Assembly: GCA_903861305.1 (NCBI GenBank)
Contig: CAIOTT010000045.1
Span: 1 to 57,333, forward strand
DNA length: 57,333 nt
Reading direction: 5' to 3'
DNA from: Candidatus Omnitrophota bacterium
Lineage (GTDB): Bacteria > Omnitrophota > Gorgyraeia > Zapsychrales > Fredricksoniimonadaceae
Each line of letters starts with the position of its first letter. The stretch's first letter is position 1. The translations under genes were made by a program, and so were the position numbers. The notes below the pieces were generated by a model. That model was not told where the DNA came from, ran no database searches, and saw only the letters and a program-made list of their open reading frames with translations. Below are positions 18,730 to 28,707 of this stretch, piece by piece.

Positions 18730-20166
18730 ATGTCGATCCGCAACAAGTTGATCCTTTCGATCTTGTGTGTTGTCACGGTCTGTGTCGGCGGGGTACAGTT
18801 GCTCAATCTGAAGATCGAACGCGACCTGCTGCGCCGTGAATGGGACCAGGGTTCGGAGGAGATCCTGAAAAGGCTTTCTACGACACTTCCCCAGGCATTA
18901 TATGACTTTGCCACAGACCAGATCAACAAGACGCTTCAGTCGGAAGCGGATCACAAGGGTGTTGCGGCCATTATCCTTCAGGACCAGAAAGGTGAGATCG
19001 TTACCGGTTTTGCCAGGGATGATAAAGGAGCAACGTTCAAGATCACTGAATTGCCGTCAGGAGCGATCAATGTCCGCAAGGTAGATATCATCCACACTGA
19101 TCCCCGGCAGGTGCTGGGGAGGGTTTTGCTCTATGAAGATGAAAGGTATCTGACGCAGATCATCAGCGGGATGGCCTTGACCGCGGCGGCGGAAGTCCTT
19201 GTGATGGACGTGATCGTTCTTTTCCTGCTGGCTTACCTTCTTGAGAGGGTCCTTCGCAGGCCTTTGGCTGCCATGACCGAAAGATTGAAAGAGGGCGAAG
19301 GCGACCTCACCAAGCGCATGGATACGTTCGCCAGTGACGAGATCGCGGATGTGGCCAGGGCTTTTAACGAGTTCATCGAAAAGATCCAGGGGGTGGTCGT
19401 CCAGGTCAAGACGGATGTGGCGCAGATGAACACTTCCTCCTTCCATATTTTTTCTTTTACGCAGGAGCAGTCTGCGGGTGCCACGGAGCAGGCGTCGGCC
19501 GTGAATGAAGCTTCGACCACGGTGAAGGAGCTCGCGGTCACCGCCTCGCAGATCGCCTCGAACGCGGAGAATGTCTCCAAGGTCGCGGAAAGGACCGTGG
19601 CGGGGATGTACGAGATCAATACGCGCGTGGACCAGATGGCGAAAAAGATCCTGGCACTGGGCGAGAAGTCCCAGGCGATCGGCAATATCACGAAGTTCAT
19701 CGACGATATCGCGGAACAGACAAATATGCTCGCGCTCAACGCCGCGATCGAAGCCGCGCGCGCGGGCGAGGCGGGTAAAGGTTTTGCGGTGGTGGCCCAG
19801 GAGGTCAGGAAGCTCGCCGAACGTTCTTCGGAGTCAACGGAAGAGATCCGCCAGCTCATCATGGAGATCCAGGCGGAGATCAACGCGACGATCATGGGGA
19901 TCGAAGATTCGGTCAAGTGGGTGGCGCGGGGCGTGGAGATGATCCGCGAAACGGCCGGATCGGCCAAGGAAATATCGATCGCGACCCAGCAGCAGCGCTC
20001 GGCTTCCGATCAGACCGTGCAGGCCATGCACAATATCAATACCGTAACAAAGCAGTTCGCGGCATCGACGAAGCAGGCGACGACCTCAGCTGAACTTCTG
20101 ACCGCGCTGGCGAAGAAGCTGAAGGTGTCGATCGAGGAGTTCAAACTGCATGAAGGGGGCGCTTGA
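18730..20166 (+). CDS. Methyl-accepting chemotaxis protein 2
   Basis: A 478-residue chemoreceptor starting at ATG 18730, one base after the binding-protein stop. Membrane helix 1 is at about 7-25, a small periplasmic domain follows (about 26-140), then membrane helix 2 (about 145-170), HAMP and a signalling domain with tip [24 protein letters not shown]. The cytoplasmic half is nearly the same as those of the two neighbouring receptors, so all three should join the same CheA/CheW arrays. The upstream binding protein is a candidate ligand carrier for it. Confidence 0.94.
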   Translation: MSIRNKLILSILCVVTVCVGGVQLLNLKIERDLLRREWDQGSEEILKRLSTTLPQALYDFATDQINKTLQSEADHKGVAAIILQDQKGEIVTGFARDDKGATFKITELPSGAINVRKVDIIHTDPRQVLGRVLLYEDERYLTQIISGMALTAAAEVLVMDVIVLFLLAYLLERVLRRPLAAMTERLKEGEGDLTKRMDTFASDEIADVARAFNEFIEKIQGVVVQVKTDVAQMNTSSFHIFSFTQEQSAGATEQASAVNEASTTVKELAVTASQIASNAENVSKVAERTVAGMYEINTRVDQMAKKILALGEKSQAIGNITKFIDDIAEQTNMLALNAAIEAARAGEAGKGFAVVAQEVRKLAERSSESTEEIRQLIMEIQAEINATIMGIEDSVKWVARGVEMIRETAGSAKEISIATQQQRSASDQTVQAMHNINTVTKQFAASTKQATTSAELLTALAKKLKVSIEEFKLHEGGA

Positions 20167-20170
20167 ATTT

Positions 20171-21709
20171 ATGAAGATCAGAACAAAATTCATGTCATGG
20201 ATATGCGTTATCCTGCTTCTGGGTGGAGCCTGGATCGGCTATTCTTCCTATGATAGTGCCGTCCGACAGTCTACGAGTGACGCGGCCATTTTGGCGGACA
20301 CGATCCGCGAGGCTGTTTACAGTTTCATGCTTGTCGGCCAGCAGTCTATCCTTGACGCGTATCTGGTAAAGGCCCGTAAGGTCGCGTCGGTCGGCGACGT
20401 ACGTGTGGCCAGGTCGGAGGCGCTGGATAGGGAAATTGGTCCAAAGACTAACGCGCCCATGAAAGATGAACTTGAGCTTCAGGTGCTGTCCACCGGACAG
20501 CAGGTCACACGCGAGGTGGTGTTAGGCAAGGCGCACGCCATCCGCTGCGTCACGCCGATCGTTGCCACGCATGCCTGCATCGCCTGCCATACGGGCAGCA
20601 AGGACGGCGATGTTATCGCCGTGCTGAATACGACCGTGCTTTATCAGATGAAGCTTGATGCCATGAAGAGCAACCTGCTGAGCCTTGCGGCTTTTCAGGG
20701 GATATTCATCCTGTGTGTCCTCGGCGCTATTTTTATCATTTTCCACAATTTTATCATGCGGCCGATCAACCGGCTTGGCGGTTTTATCAATAAGTTGACG
20801 CAGGGCGATTTTACGAGCCGTATCGTTATGCGCTCCAAGGGCGCGCCTGAGGCATCGGGGGCTCCTGTTGACGCGGGGATAGACCCCTCTGATGAGATCG
20901 GGGAGCTGGCCGCCATGTTCAACAAGCTGGCCGTTAACCTGCAGGGGCTTATCACGCAGATCCGCGATGCCGGGCTCGAGATCAATGCCTCGGGCAGCCA
21001 GATCAATTCGTTCACCAATGAACAGTCCGTGGGTGCCATTGAACAGGCATCCGCTGTCAATCAAGCCTCGATCACGGTCAAGGAATTGGCGGCCACGGCG
21101 TCACAGATCGCGCAAAACGCCGAGAATGTGGCCAAGCTAGCCGAGCGGAGCATGGCCGGGATGATGGAGATCAACGCGAAAGTGGACGGCAGCGCGAACA
21201 TGATCATGGCACTGGGTCAGAAATCGCAGGCGATCGGCAACATTGCCAAGCTCATTGACGATATCGCTGAACAGACCAATCTTCTGGCATTGAACGCGGC
21301 GATCGAAGCCGCGCGCGCGGGAGATGCCGGGATGGGGTTCGCGGTGGTGGCTGACGAAGTAAGGAAGCTCGCCGAACGCTCGTCCAAGTCTACGGAAGAG
21401 ATCCGCCAGCTCATCACCCAGATCCAGACCGAGACCAGCGCCACCATCCTGGGTATCGAGGACTCGGTGAAATGGGTGGGGAAGGGTGTTGAGATGATCC
21501 GCGAGACCGCGGGGACGGCCAAGGAGATCTCGATCGCGACCCAGCAGCAGAGGACTGCGTCCGATCAGATGGTACAGGCCATGCAGAACATCAATGTCGT
21601 GACCAAACAATTCGCGGCGTCATCCAAGCAGGCAGCTATAGCAACCAACACCTTGAGCGCGCTGGCCCGCAAACTGAAGACGTCCATCGAAGGGCTTAAA
21701 CTCGGATAA
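20171..21709 (+). CDS. Methyl-accepting chemotaxis protein 3 with periplasmic c-type haem motif
   Basis: A 512-residue chemoreceptor. After membrane helix 1 (about 6-22) the periplasmic sensor domain contains a CIACH haem-c binding motif (C136, C139, H140). Membrane helix 2 follows at about 175-198, then HAMP and the signalling hairpin ([24 protein letters not shown]). Haem-c chemoreceptors such as DcrA of Desulfovibrio sense redox potential or oxygen, and this layout resembles DUF3365/Tll0287-type haem sensor domains. ATG 20171 (MKIRTKF) is preferred over ATG 20150, since AAGGGGG at 20153-20159 lies upstream of it and a signal-anchor then begins directly. In a magnetotactic organism this is a strong aerotaxis/redox-taxis candidate. 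Confidence 0.9.
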   Translation: MKIRTKFMSWICVILLLGGAWIGYSSYDSAVRQSTSDAAILADTIREAVYSFMLVGQQSILDAYLVKARKVASVGDVRVARSEALDREIGPKTNAPMKDELELQVLSTGQQVTREVVLGKAHAIRCVTPIVATHACIACHTGSKDGDVIAVLNTTVLYQMKLDAMKSNLLSLAAFQGIFILCVLGAIFIIFHNFIMRPINRLGGFINKLTQGDFTSRIVMRSKGAPEASGAPVDAGIDPSDEIGELAAMFNKLAVNLQGLITQIRDAGLEINASGSQINSFTNEQSVGAIEQASAVNQASITVKELAATASQIAQNAENVAKLAERSMAGMMEINAKVDGSANMIMALGQKSQAIGNIAKLIDDIAEQTNLLALNAAIEAARAGDAGMGFAVVADEVRKLAERSSKSTEEIRQLITQIQTETSATILGIEDSVKWVGKGVEMIRETAGTAKEISIATQQQRTASDQMVQAMQNINVVTKQFAASSKQAAIATNTLSALARKLKTSIEGLKLG

Positions 21710-21726
21710 TCATCGAGGCATCAGAC

Positions 21727-23991
21727 ATGTCCCAAAAAGACGAATTTATCATCATGTTCAAGGCCGAGGCCGAGGAATATGTGACCAAGCTTGAAAAAGG
21801 CCTGGTTGACCTTGAAAAAAATCCGGGCAATACGGAACTTGTCAAAGAACTTAACCGCGTGGCCCATACGCTGAAGGGGGCTGCGCGTGTTTTTGCTTTC
21901 AAGGATATCCAGGATGTCACGCACCGGATCGAGACCATATTTGAAAAGGTGCACAACAAGCAGCTCACCTTCACGCCGTTGATCGCGGACAAGATATTCA
22001 AGGGGATGGACCTTGTCAAGAGCATCGTCAATAACATTGGTAAGGGCGGTATCGTGGCGGTGGATGTGCCCGGGGTATGCCAGGGGCTGGATGAATGTTT
22101 GCCTGCGGGTAATGTTTTGCCCGCGAAAGCAGCACCCCCAGCGCCAGCAGCACCCGTCGCAACTGCCGAACCTGCCGCAGAGGCGCTTGCCGTAAAACCC
22201 GAGGCGTCGAAGACCGAAGCCGCGGGCCATGCGGCGGACGTCGAAGAGTACGTCCGCATGCCCTTAAGCCGGGTGAACAAGCTGCTCAATCTTATCGGTG
22301 AGATGGTCATCAACAAGATGACCGCGACAGCCAAGATCACGCGTGCCAAGAAGATGACCGTTCTGTCGAAGAACAGCCAGTCTTTGTTATATGTTCTTGA
22401 AGAGACGCTTAGAAAGAATCCCTCCGTGAGCGACGATGTTTATAAATTGCTCAGCCGTTGCAATGCCGAGGCCCGTAAGGTGAGGGAGCTTTCTTTGACC
22501 CTCTGGGAGACAGCTTCGATCGAGGCGTTCCATCTGAATCCTGTCATTGATGAGCTTCAGTCGAGCATGAAGGAATTGCGCATGCTGCCGCTGGCCACTA
22601 TTTTTGAGGGCCTGCCCAGGATGGTCAGGGATATTGCCCGGGAAAAAGGCAAAGAGGTCGATCTTGTCATTACCGGCGCCGAGACCCAGCTGGATAAGAA
22701 AGTCCTGGAGGGCCTTAAGGCATCGCTGGTGCATGTCCTGCGCAATGCGGTCGATCATGGCATTGAAATGCCCGAGACGCGAAAGTCTTTGGGCAAGCCT
22801 TCCGCAGGCACGATCAAAATGTCGGCGTTCCACGAAGGCGGCTCGGTTGTCATCAGGATCGAGGACGACGGGCAGGGGATCGATCCTGAACGGATCCGCC
22901 AGTCGGTCCTGCGCAAGGGGATCATCCCGGCTGATGAACTCGTTAAGATGACAGATAAAGAGATCGTGAATATCATTTTTATGAACGGGTTCTCCACCAG
23001 CCCTATCATCACGGATATTTCCGGCCGTGGCATCGGCCTTGACATCGTCCGCCGTGATATTGAACAGCTCAAAGGCAAGATATTTTTAACGTCGAAACCC
23101 GGCGAGGGGACGACCTTTTCTCTCATCCTCCCGTTGACGATCGCCATTATCCAGGTCCTCCTGGTGAGGGTCCATGACCTTATCTTTGCCATCCCCGTCC
23201 CGTCGATCGCGGAGAGTTTGTCTGTGGAAAAGAACGACCTTTCCACCATGGAAGGGCGCATGGCGATCAGCATCCGGGGGCACAGCCTGCCGCTGGCCCG
23301 GTTGAGCGATACGCTGGGTATTCCCTCCCATGCCAAAGAGGACGAGGCTGCAGGGCGTACCTCTGCGGGCAAGATGCCGGTGGTCATTGTTTCTTCCCTC
23401 GACAAGAAGGTTGGCTTCATCGTGGACCAGATCGTCGGTGAGGAAGAGGTGTTCATCAAGGGGTTGGGGGCCCATCTGGGCAAAGTCAAGAATGTCAGCG
23501 GGGCCACGGTCCGTTCCATGGGAGACGTGGTCGTGATCCTGGATGTCGAGGACCTTCTTTCCCACAGCAGCCTCGGCCATCCCGCGGCCATGGTCCGCAA
23601 AGCGAGCCACGTCGGCAAGGTGATCAAAAAGAGGGTGCTGGTTTGCGACGACGCCTTTTCCACCCGGGAATTGGTCAAGAGCCTCATTGAAGCCGTCGGT
23701 TATAGCGTTGATACGGCGGTCGACGGCCTGGACGGCTGGGAGCGGTTGTCCAAGGCCAAATACGACCTGGTCGTAACGGATGTCGAGATGCCGCGGATGA
23801 CGGGGTTCGAATTGTGTGACCAGATCAAGAAAAGCCAGGGCTTTGCGGATATCCCGGTCGTGCTGGTAACAGCCCTGGACAAGCCACAGGACAAGAAGTA
23901 CGGGATCGATGTGGGCGCTTCCGCCTACATTGTCAAAACATCGTTCGATCAGTCATCACTGCTCGATACCATCAAAAGGTTGATTGGATAG
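21727..23991 (+). CDS. cheA: Chemotaxis histidine kinase CheA with C-terminal receiver
   Basis: A 754-residue hybrid CheA: Hpt domain with phospho-acceptor His47 (AHTLKGAARVF), an Ala/Pro-rich linker (about 135-165), dimerisation, HATPase (HVLRNAVDHGIE; DDGQGIDPERI; GRGIGLDIVRRDIEQL), CheW-like regulatory domain, and a C-terminal receiver (about 635-754) with VCDDAFSTRELV and VVTDVEMPRMTG. The attached receiver can act as a phosphate sink or relay, as in FrzE/PilL-type systems. There is no obvious P2 CheY-binding domain. It follows the three chemoreceptors by 17 bases. Confidence 0.95.
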   Translation: MSQKDEFIIMFKAEAEEYVTKLEKGLVDLEKNPGNTELVKELNRVAHTLKGAARVFAFKDIQDVTHRIETIFEKVHNKQLTFTPLIADKIFKGMDLVKSIVNNIGKGGIVAVDVPGVCQGLDECLPAGNVLPAKAAPPAPAAPVATAEPAAEALAVKPEASKTEAAGHAADVEEYVRMPLSRVNKLLNLIGEMVINKMTATAKITRAKKMTVLSKNSQSLLYVLEETLRKNPSVSDDVYKLLSRCNAEARKVRELSLTLWETASIEAFHLNPVIDELQSSMKELRMLPLATIFEGLPRMVRDIAREKGKEVDLVITGAETQLDKKVLEGLKASLVHVLRNAVDHGIEMPETRKSLGKPSAGTIKMSAFHEGGSVVIRIEDDGQGIDPERIRQSVLRKGIIPADELVKMTDKEIVNIIFMNGFSTSPIITDISGRGIGLDIVRRDIEQLKGKIFLTSKPGEGTTFSLILPLTIAIIQVLLVRVHDLIFAIPVPSIAESLSVEKNDLSTMEGRMAISIRGHSLPLARLSDTLGIPSHAKEDEAAGRTSAGKMPVVIVSSLDKKVGFIVDQIVGEEEVFIKGLGAHLGKVKNVSGATVRSMGDVVVILDVEDLLSHSSLGHPAAMVRKASHVGKVIKKRVLVCDDAFSTRELVKSLIEAVGYSVDTAVDGLDGWERLSKAKYDLVVTDVEMPRMTGFELCDQIKKSQGFADIPVVLVTALDKPQDKKYGIDVGASAYIVKTSFDQSSLLDTIKRLIG

Positions 23992-23997
23992 GATCAC

Positions 23998-25065
23998 ATG
24001 GATATTGATGTTAAGAAGAAAGTCAAGGTACTGATCGCGGAAGATTCTCCGGTCATTGCCACGGTCATTGCAACGCTTTTGTCATCCGACCCTCAGGTCC
24101 AGGTCGTCGGCATCGCGCATAACGGGAAAGAGGCCGTTGAACTCGCGGCTGAAATGAGGCCGGATATCATCACCATGGATATCCATATGCCTGTGATGGA
24201 CGGCTATGAGGCGACAAAGCAGATCATGGCGCATACGCCCACGCCTATCCTGATCGCTTCGGCCGCGGTCCAGGCTGACGGGATCGACCGGATGTTCCGG
24301 GCCATTTCATACGGGGCCCTGGACCTGCTGGACATCAGCGGCCTTGCGGTCGGCGACAAGGCCCTGGCGGATAAATTCATCCAGAGCATCAAACTTCTCA
24401 GCCGCATCAAGGTGGTCCATCATTTGCTGGCAAAACTGGAACTTTCCGGGATCCGCGCGCCATTCTCGACGGAAACAAACTTGGCGCAGGGCACGGACGA
24501 CATCCTGGCGATCGCGGCATCGACGGGCGGGCCTTTGGCGATCATGAAGATACTCAAGGACCTGCCGAAAGACCTTCCGTGCGGTGTTGTTGTGGTCCAG
24601 CATATTACCAGCGGTTTTCTGGAACAGTTCGCCAACTGGCTTACGACGGAATGCCATTTGAATGTCAAGGTCGCCCAGAACGGGGAGTTCATCCGCGCCG
24701 GTGTGGTTTACCTTGCGCCATGCGACATGCAGATGAGGGTCAGCGAAGCCCATACTTTGTGTATTTCGGATGAAATGCCGTACGACGGCCACAAACCGTC
24801 CGGGACCGTTCTCATGGAGTCAGTGGCCCGTGTTTACAAAGAGAATGCCGTGGGCGTTATCCTGACCGGGATGGGGAAAGACGGTGCGCGGGGGATGCTC
24901 GAGATCAAGAAAGCGGGCGGCCGCACGATCGCGCAGGACGAGGGGACGTCCATCGTTTTTGGTATGCCGAAAGAGGCGATCGATCTCGGGTGCATCGATC
25001 ACGTGTGCCCGCTCGACCGCATCGCGCCGGAGATCGCTGGCATGATCATCAGGAGAGGGGCGTGA
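23998..25065 (+). CDS. cheB: Chemoreceptor methylesterase CheB
   Basis: A 355-residue CheB: receiver domain (about 8-125; AEDSPVIATV, IITMDIHMPVMDG) and methylesterase domain with the catalytic triad visible as Ser in AASTGGP, His in VVVQHI and Asp in TGMGKDGARG. It removes methyl groups from receptor Glu residues for adaptation and can deamidate Gln. One notable point: the receiver-linker segment SYGALDLLDI has Asp where a Lys usually sits, as in the degenerate regulator at 15445. Confidence 0.94.
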   Translation: MDIDVKKKVKVLIAEDSPVIATVIATLLSSDPQVQVVGIAHNGKEAVELAAEMRPDIITMDIHMPVMDGYEATKQIMAHTPTPILIASAAVQADGIDRMFRAISYGALDLLDISGLAVGDKALADKFIQSIKLLSRIKVVHHLLAKLELSGIRAPFSTETNLAQGTDDILAIAASTGGPLAIMKILKDLPKDLPCGVVVVQHITSGFLEQFANWLTTECHLNVKVAQNGEFIRAGVVYLAPCDMQMRVSEAHTLCISDEMPYDGHKPSGTVLMESVARVYKENAVGVILTGMGKDGARGMLEIKKAGGRTIAQDEGTSIVFGMPKEAIDLGCIDHVCPLDRIAPEIAGMIIRRGA

Positions 25066-25069
25066 AACA

Positions 25070-25555
25070 ATGACACCAGCTGCCACTGCCAAGAAAAAGA
25101 ACCTGCGCCAGATACTGGTCTTTTCCCTGCGGGGCGAAGAGATGGCGCTGCCCATTGAGTCTGTCCGGGAAGTCCTCATGATGCAGTTGATCCACCCGCT
25201 GGTGCAGGCCCCTGACTTTATCGAGGGTGTCATCCATCTGCGTAAATTTGTCCTGGCGGTGGTCTCGCTGAGAAAGAGGCTTGGTTTCACCCCGTGCGAG
25301 GACGTTTCCAGGGAGCGCATCATCATTTGCAAGGTCAACACGATGATCATTGGCCTTATGGTGGACAATGTCAGCCAGGTGCTCACGGTGCCCGAACGCG
25401 ACATCCAGCCGGCGCCGGACATCCTTTCCCTGCAGAGATCGGGTCATTATGTGTCAGGCCTTGCCAGGGTGGGGGAACGTGTGATCACCCTGCTGGACAT
25501 CGAAAGGGTCATAACGCGCGAAGAATTGACACGTTTATCAGAGGTAACGGCATGA
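25070..25555 (+). CDS. cheW: Chemotaxis coupling protein CheW (second copy)
   Basis: A 161-residue CheW (ILVFSLRGEEMALPIESVREVL; FIEGVIHLRKFVLAVVSLRKRLGF). It differs clearly from the first CheW, so it is not a recent duplicate. It sits between cheB (5-base gap) and cheR (4-base overlap), so the operon encodes two coupling proteins for three receptors. Confidence 0.93.
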   Translation: MTPAATAKKKNLRQILVFSLRGEEMALPIESVREVLMMQLIHPLVQAPDFIEGVIHLRKFVLAVVSLRKRLGFTPCEDVSRERIIICKVNTMIIGLMVDNVSQVLTVPERDIQPAPDILSLQRSGHYVSGLARVGERVITLLDIERVITREELTRLSEVTA

Positions 25556-27063
25556 GCCATCTCGAACCGTTGTCAGCTGAGGATTTTCGCCTTTTCCAGG
25601 AATTTTTCGTGGCGGAGACCGGCCTGTATTTTGACAACGCCTCGGACCACCTGCTGTTGGATGCTTTCCAGGAACGGATGAAAGTGAAAGGGCATGCCTC
25701 CCACAAGGAATACTATCACTATCTCAAATACCATCCGGAGGGCCGCATCGAGCTGCGGGAACTCCTGGTCCTTATCACGACGGGAGAAACATACTTTTTC
25801 AGGAACATAGCCCAGTTCGAGGTCCTGATGAACGACGTTTTGCCCGACATCATCCGCCGGAAACGGGCGGCTTCGGACAAGTCCATCAGGATATGGTCCG
25901 CGGGTTCCTCCAGGGGTGACGAGGCTTATTCGGTCGCGATCGCCATCATGGAGGTCCTGCCTGACTTCAGGGACTGGGATATCAGGATATTGGGCACTGA
26001 CATCAACCGCGATGTCCTCGCCGTGGCCCGCGCGGGGGTCTATACCCCCAAGGACATCGGCGAGCTGCCGCCTGATTACGTCGAGAAATATTTTGTCCGC
26101 GACAGGTCGGATTATGTGCTGAGCCAGGATATCAAGGCCATGGTCAGGTTCGATTACCATAATCTCGCCCGGGACCCGTTCACCCAGGACGTGATGAAGG
26201 GGCTGGATATCATTTTTTGCCGCAACGTCACCATTTATTTCAATCTTGAGACCACGCGCGAGCTGATGGCCAGGTTTTACGACAGCCTGCTGGAAGGCGG
26301 CTACCTGTTCCTGGGCCATTCGGAGACGTTGTGGCAGATCAATCATTCGTTCCAGACCATAGAATATCCGCACACGTTCATTTACAAGAAAGGGCCCCGG
26401 GCTGTTGTCCCTAAAGCCCCGGTATCGTCCATCACACTTCCCGTGATGGCGTTCGAAGGTGATCTTCCCGTGAGGACGGCCAGTCATGATCACAAGGCGC
26501 CCGCGGCGCGTGATGAGAAGCCGCGGCCGCCTGTCACATCGGACATGAAAGCGGATGTGCTTTTGACCGAGGCCACGCGGCTTTACCAGGAAAAAAAATA
26601 TGACGGGGCGCTGGCAACCCTTGACGGCATTGCGGCGCATCATGACGAGCATGCGCGCGCGGAATTCCTCAGGGCCGTGATCTTCGCGGACCAGGAAAAA
26701 TACGATGAGGCGCTGGCGCAGATCCAGAAGGTTGTTAAAAAAGACAGCCTGAACGTCGAAGCGGCATTCTTTCTCGCGACGCTTTATGCCAAGGTCGGCA
26801 AACTGGCTGACGCAGAAACACTTTTCCGCCGCGTGATCTATCTTGAGGCGGATGAGCCGCTGGCGTATTTTCATCTGGGAAATATTTATACATCCCAGAA
26901 AAAGGCTTCCAAAGCCTCTTTGGAATTCATGAATGCCGTCAGGATCCTGGAAAAGCGCAAACCTGAGGATCCGGTCAGGTTCAGCGAGGACCTTTCCTCC
27001 GGGCTTTTGCTGCAGTCCTGCAAACACAATTTAACCCCGCTGCCAAAAGCAGGGGGGGGGTAA
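25552..27063 (+). CDS. cheR: Chemoreceptor methyltransferase CheR with TPR extension
   Basis: A 503-residue protein starting at ATG 25552 (GAGG upstream). Residues about 1-280 form the CheR methyltransferase (LLVLITTGETYFFR; IRIWSAGSSRGDEAYSVAI for SAM binding; DIIFCRNVTIYF). Residues about 340-490 hold tetratricopeptide repeats (ATRLYQEKKYDGALATLDGI; LYAKVGKLADAETLFRRVIY). CheR-TPR proteins occur in alternative chemosensory systems (for example FrzF). The last codons lie in a run of nine G residues directly before the stop, so slippage there would change only the extreme C-terminus. Confidence 0.93.
   Translation: MSHLEPLSAEDFRLFQEFFVAETGLYFDNASDHLLLDAFQERMKVKGHASHKEYYHYLKYHPEGRIELRELLVLITTGETYFFRNIAQFEVLMNDVLPDIIRRKRAASDKSIRIWSAGSSRGDEAYSVAIAIMEVLPDFRDWDIRILGTDINRDVLAVARAGVYTPKDIGELPPDYVEKYFVRDRSDYVLSQDIKAMVRFDYHNLARDPFTQDVMKGLDIIFCRNVTIYFNLETTRELMARFYDSLLEGGYLFLGHSETLWQINHSFQTIEYPHTFIYKKGPRAVVPKAPVSSITLPVMAFEGDLPVRTASHDHKAPAARDEKPRPPVTSDMKADVLLTEATRLYQEKKYDGALATLDGIAAHHDEHARAEFLRAVIFADQEKYDEALAQIQKVVKKDSLNVEAAFFLATLYAKVGKLADAETLFRRVIYLEADEPLAYFHLGNIYTSQKKASKASLEFMNAVRILEKRKPEDPVRFSEDLSSGLLLQSCKHNLTPLPKAGGG
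27052..27060 (+). repeat. Poly-G tract (G9) at the end of cheR
   Basis: Nine consecutive G lie immediately before the cheR stop codon and 19 bases upstream of the next start. A comparable G8 run (45184-45191) lies at the end of mamA. Such tracts can slip during replication, or simply reflect Gly codons and ribosome-binding sequence. Confidence 0.6.
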
Positions 27064-27078
27064 ACAAAGGAATCCGCC

Positions 27079-28707
27079 ATGGAAACTAGAAAAGTGCTTA
27101 TCATTGACGACGATCGTGTGACCCGTGAACAGATCGCCAAAGAATTGAAGCGGCACTATTGCGAACCGTTCCTGGCGGCCGACGGAAAAGAGGGTCTTGA
27201 GGTTTTGTTGCGTGAGGATATCAGCATCCTTCTTCTGGACGTCAAGCTTCCTGATGTGGACGGGCTGGAATTCCTCAAGCAGGTGAAGGACCAAAAGCCC
27301 AATTGCGAAGTGATCGTCATTACGGGGTTCGGCAGCGAGTCGATCGCGATACAATCCCTGCGCCGAGGGGCTATCGACTACCTGGAGAAACCCATTAATT
27401 TTGATGAGCTGGCCGCCGCGCTCGGGCGGGCCCAGGAGAAGTTGTTAGAACGCGAGGAGCTTTCGTACAAGAGCACTGTCCTTTTGATCGATGACGAGGA
27501 AAGCGCCATCCTGCCACTTAAGCGTTTTCTGGAAAAGGAGGGCTATGAAGTCTTTACGGCCCTCAGCGGCAAGGACGGCCTGCGCCTCATCGAGAACAAC
27601 AAGATCGATATCCTGGTCACGGATATCCACATCGGGGACGCGAACGGCATTGAGATCCTGCATGCGGCAAAGAAGCTTTACAAGGATATCGAGGGGATCG
27701 TCGTGACGGGGCAGAAAGACGAGATCCTGGCCATCGATTCATTGCGGGCCGGCGCATCGGATTATCTGACCAAGCCCATCAACTTTGACGAGCTCTTGCT
27801 TTCCATGCAAAAGGTGGTGGATAAGATCAACCTCAACCGTGACCGGTTGTACCGTAACCGCGAGCTGAAGATATCCTCGGAGATCATCGCCAAGATGAAC
27901 GAGGAGCTTGAACGCCGCATCGAGGACCGCTCCAGGGAACTCAACCAGACCCAGGCCCAGCTGTTCCAGACGTCCAAGCTGGCGACCCTTGGTGAAATGT
28001 CCGCGGGGTTAGCCCACGAGATCAACCAGCCGCTCGGCGGTATCGCGCTTATTTGCGCCAATATCAAAAAATCGATCGAACGCGGGAAATTTTCCCAGGA
28101 AATGCTCATGGTGGATATCGCGGACATCCAGAAATCCATCCAGCGCATGACCCGTGTTATCCAGCACATGCGCACCTTTGCCCGTCAGGATGCGTTGAAG
28201 TTCATTGATGTCGAAGTTGATTCGACCATCAATTCCGCGTTGAGCTTGTTGGGTGAGCAATTGCGCCTGCATGAGGTCGAGGTCGTCCTTGAATTGGGGC
28301 AGGATATTCCCAAGATCATGGGTGAGCCCTTCCAGCTGGAACAGGTATGGATCAATTTCATGTCCAATGCCAGGGATTCCATGGATGAGAAAGAACTCAA
28401 GATCAAGGAAGGCAGGCTTCCGGCCGGTCCTTACAGCAAGAAATTGACGGTCTCAACGTCGTTCGAGCCCGGCGGGAAGTTCGTCAAGGTTGTGTTCGCT
28501 GACAACGGCATGGGGATCTCCGATGAAAAGAAGAAAAAGGTCTTTGAACCGTTCTTCACGACAAAAGAGGTCGGCAAGGGGTCGGGTTTGGGATTGTCCA
28601 TTTCTTTTGGCATCATCGAGAGCCATCACGGGAAGATCTCGGTTGAGGGGCCGGAGGGAGAAGGCGCGTCATTCATCGTTCTATTGCCTATTTGGGAGGT
28701 CAAATGA
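27079..28707 (+). CDS. Hybrid histidine kinase: REC-REC-HisKA-HATPase
   Basis: A 542-residue soluble kinase. Two receiver domains (about 1-125: IIDDDRVTRE, LLLDVKLPDVDG, LEKPINF; about 133-250: LIDDEESAI, LVTDIHIGDANG, LTKPINF) precede a coiled coil and the kinase core with HisKA (LGEMSAGLAHEINQPLGGI) and a full HATPase (N box FMSNARDSMDE, G1 DNGMGI, G2 GSGLGL). Its activity is probably set by phosphorylation of its receivers, placing it downstream of another kinase such as CheA. The next gene starts in an ATGA overlap and encodes a similar REC-kinase. Confidence 0.92.
   Translation: METRKVLIIDDDRVTREQIAKELKRHYCEPFLAADGKEGLEVLLREDISILLLDVKLPDVDGLEFLKQVKDQKPNCEVIVITGFGSESIAIQSLRRGAIDYLEKPINFDELAAALGRAQEKLLEREELSYKSTVLLIDDEESAILPLKRFLEKEGYEVFTALSGKDGLRLIENNKIDILVTDIHIGDANGIEILHAAKKLYKDIEGIVVTGQKDEILAIDSLRAGASDYLTKPINFDELLLSMQKVVDKINLNRDRLYRNRELKISSEIIAKMNEELERRIEDRSRELNQTQAQLFQTSKLATLGEMSAGLAHEINQPLGGIALICANIKKSIERGKFSQEMLMVDIADIQKSIQRMTRVIQHMRTFARQDALKFIDVEVDSTINSALSLLGEQLRLHEVEVVLELGQDIPKIMGEPFQLEQVWINFMSNARDSMDEKELKIKEGRLPAGPYSKKLTVSTSFEPGGKFVKVVFADNGMGISDEKKKKVFEPFFTTKEVGKGSGLGLSISFGIIESHHGKISVEGPEGEGASFIVLLPIWEVK

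Noticed and set aside
25573..27027. Minus-strand open frame (484 codons) opposite cheR
   Set aside because: Shadow of CheR-TPR, rich in His, Arg, Gln and Asp, with no family pattern and no ribosome-binding site.
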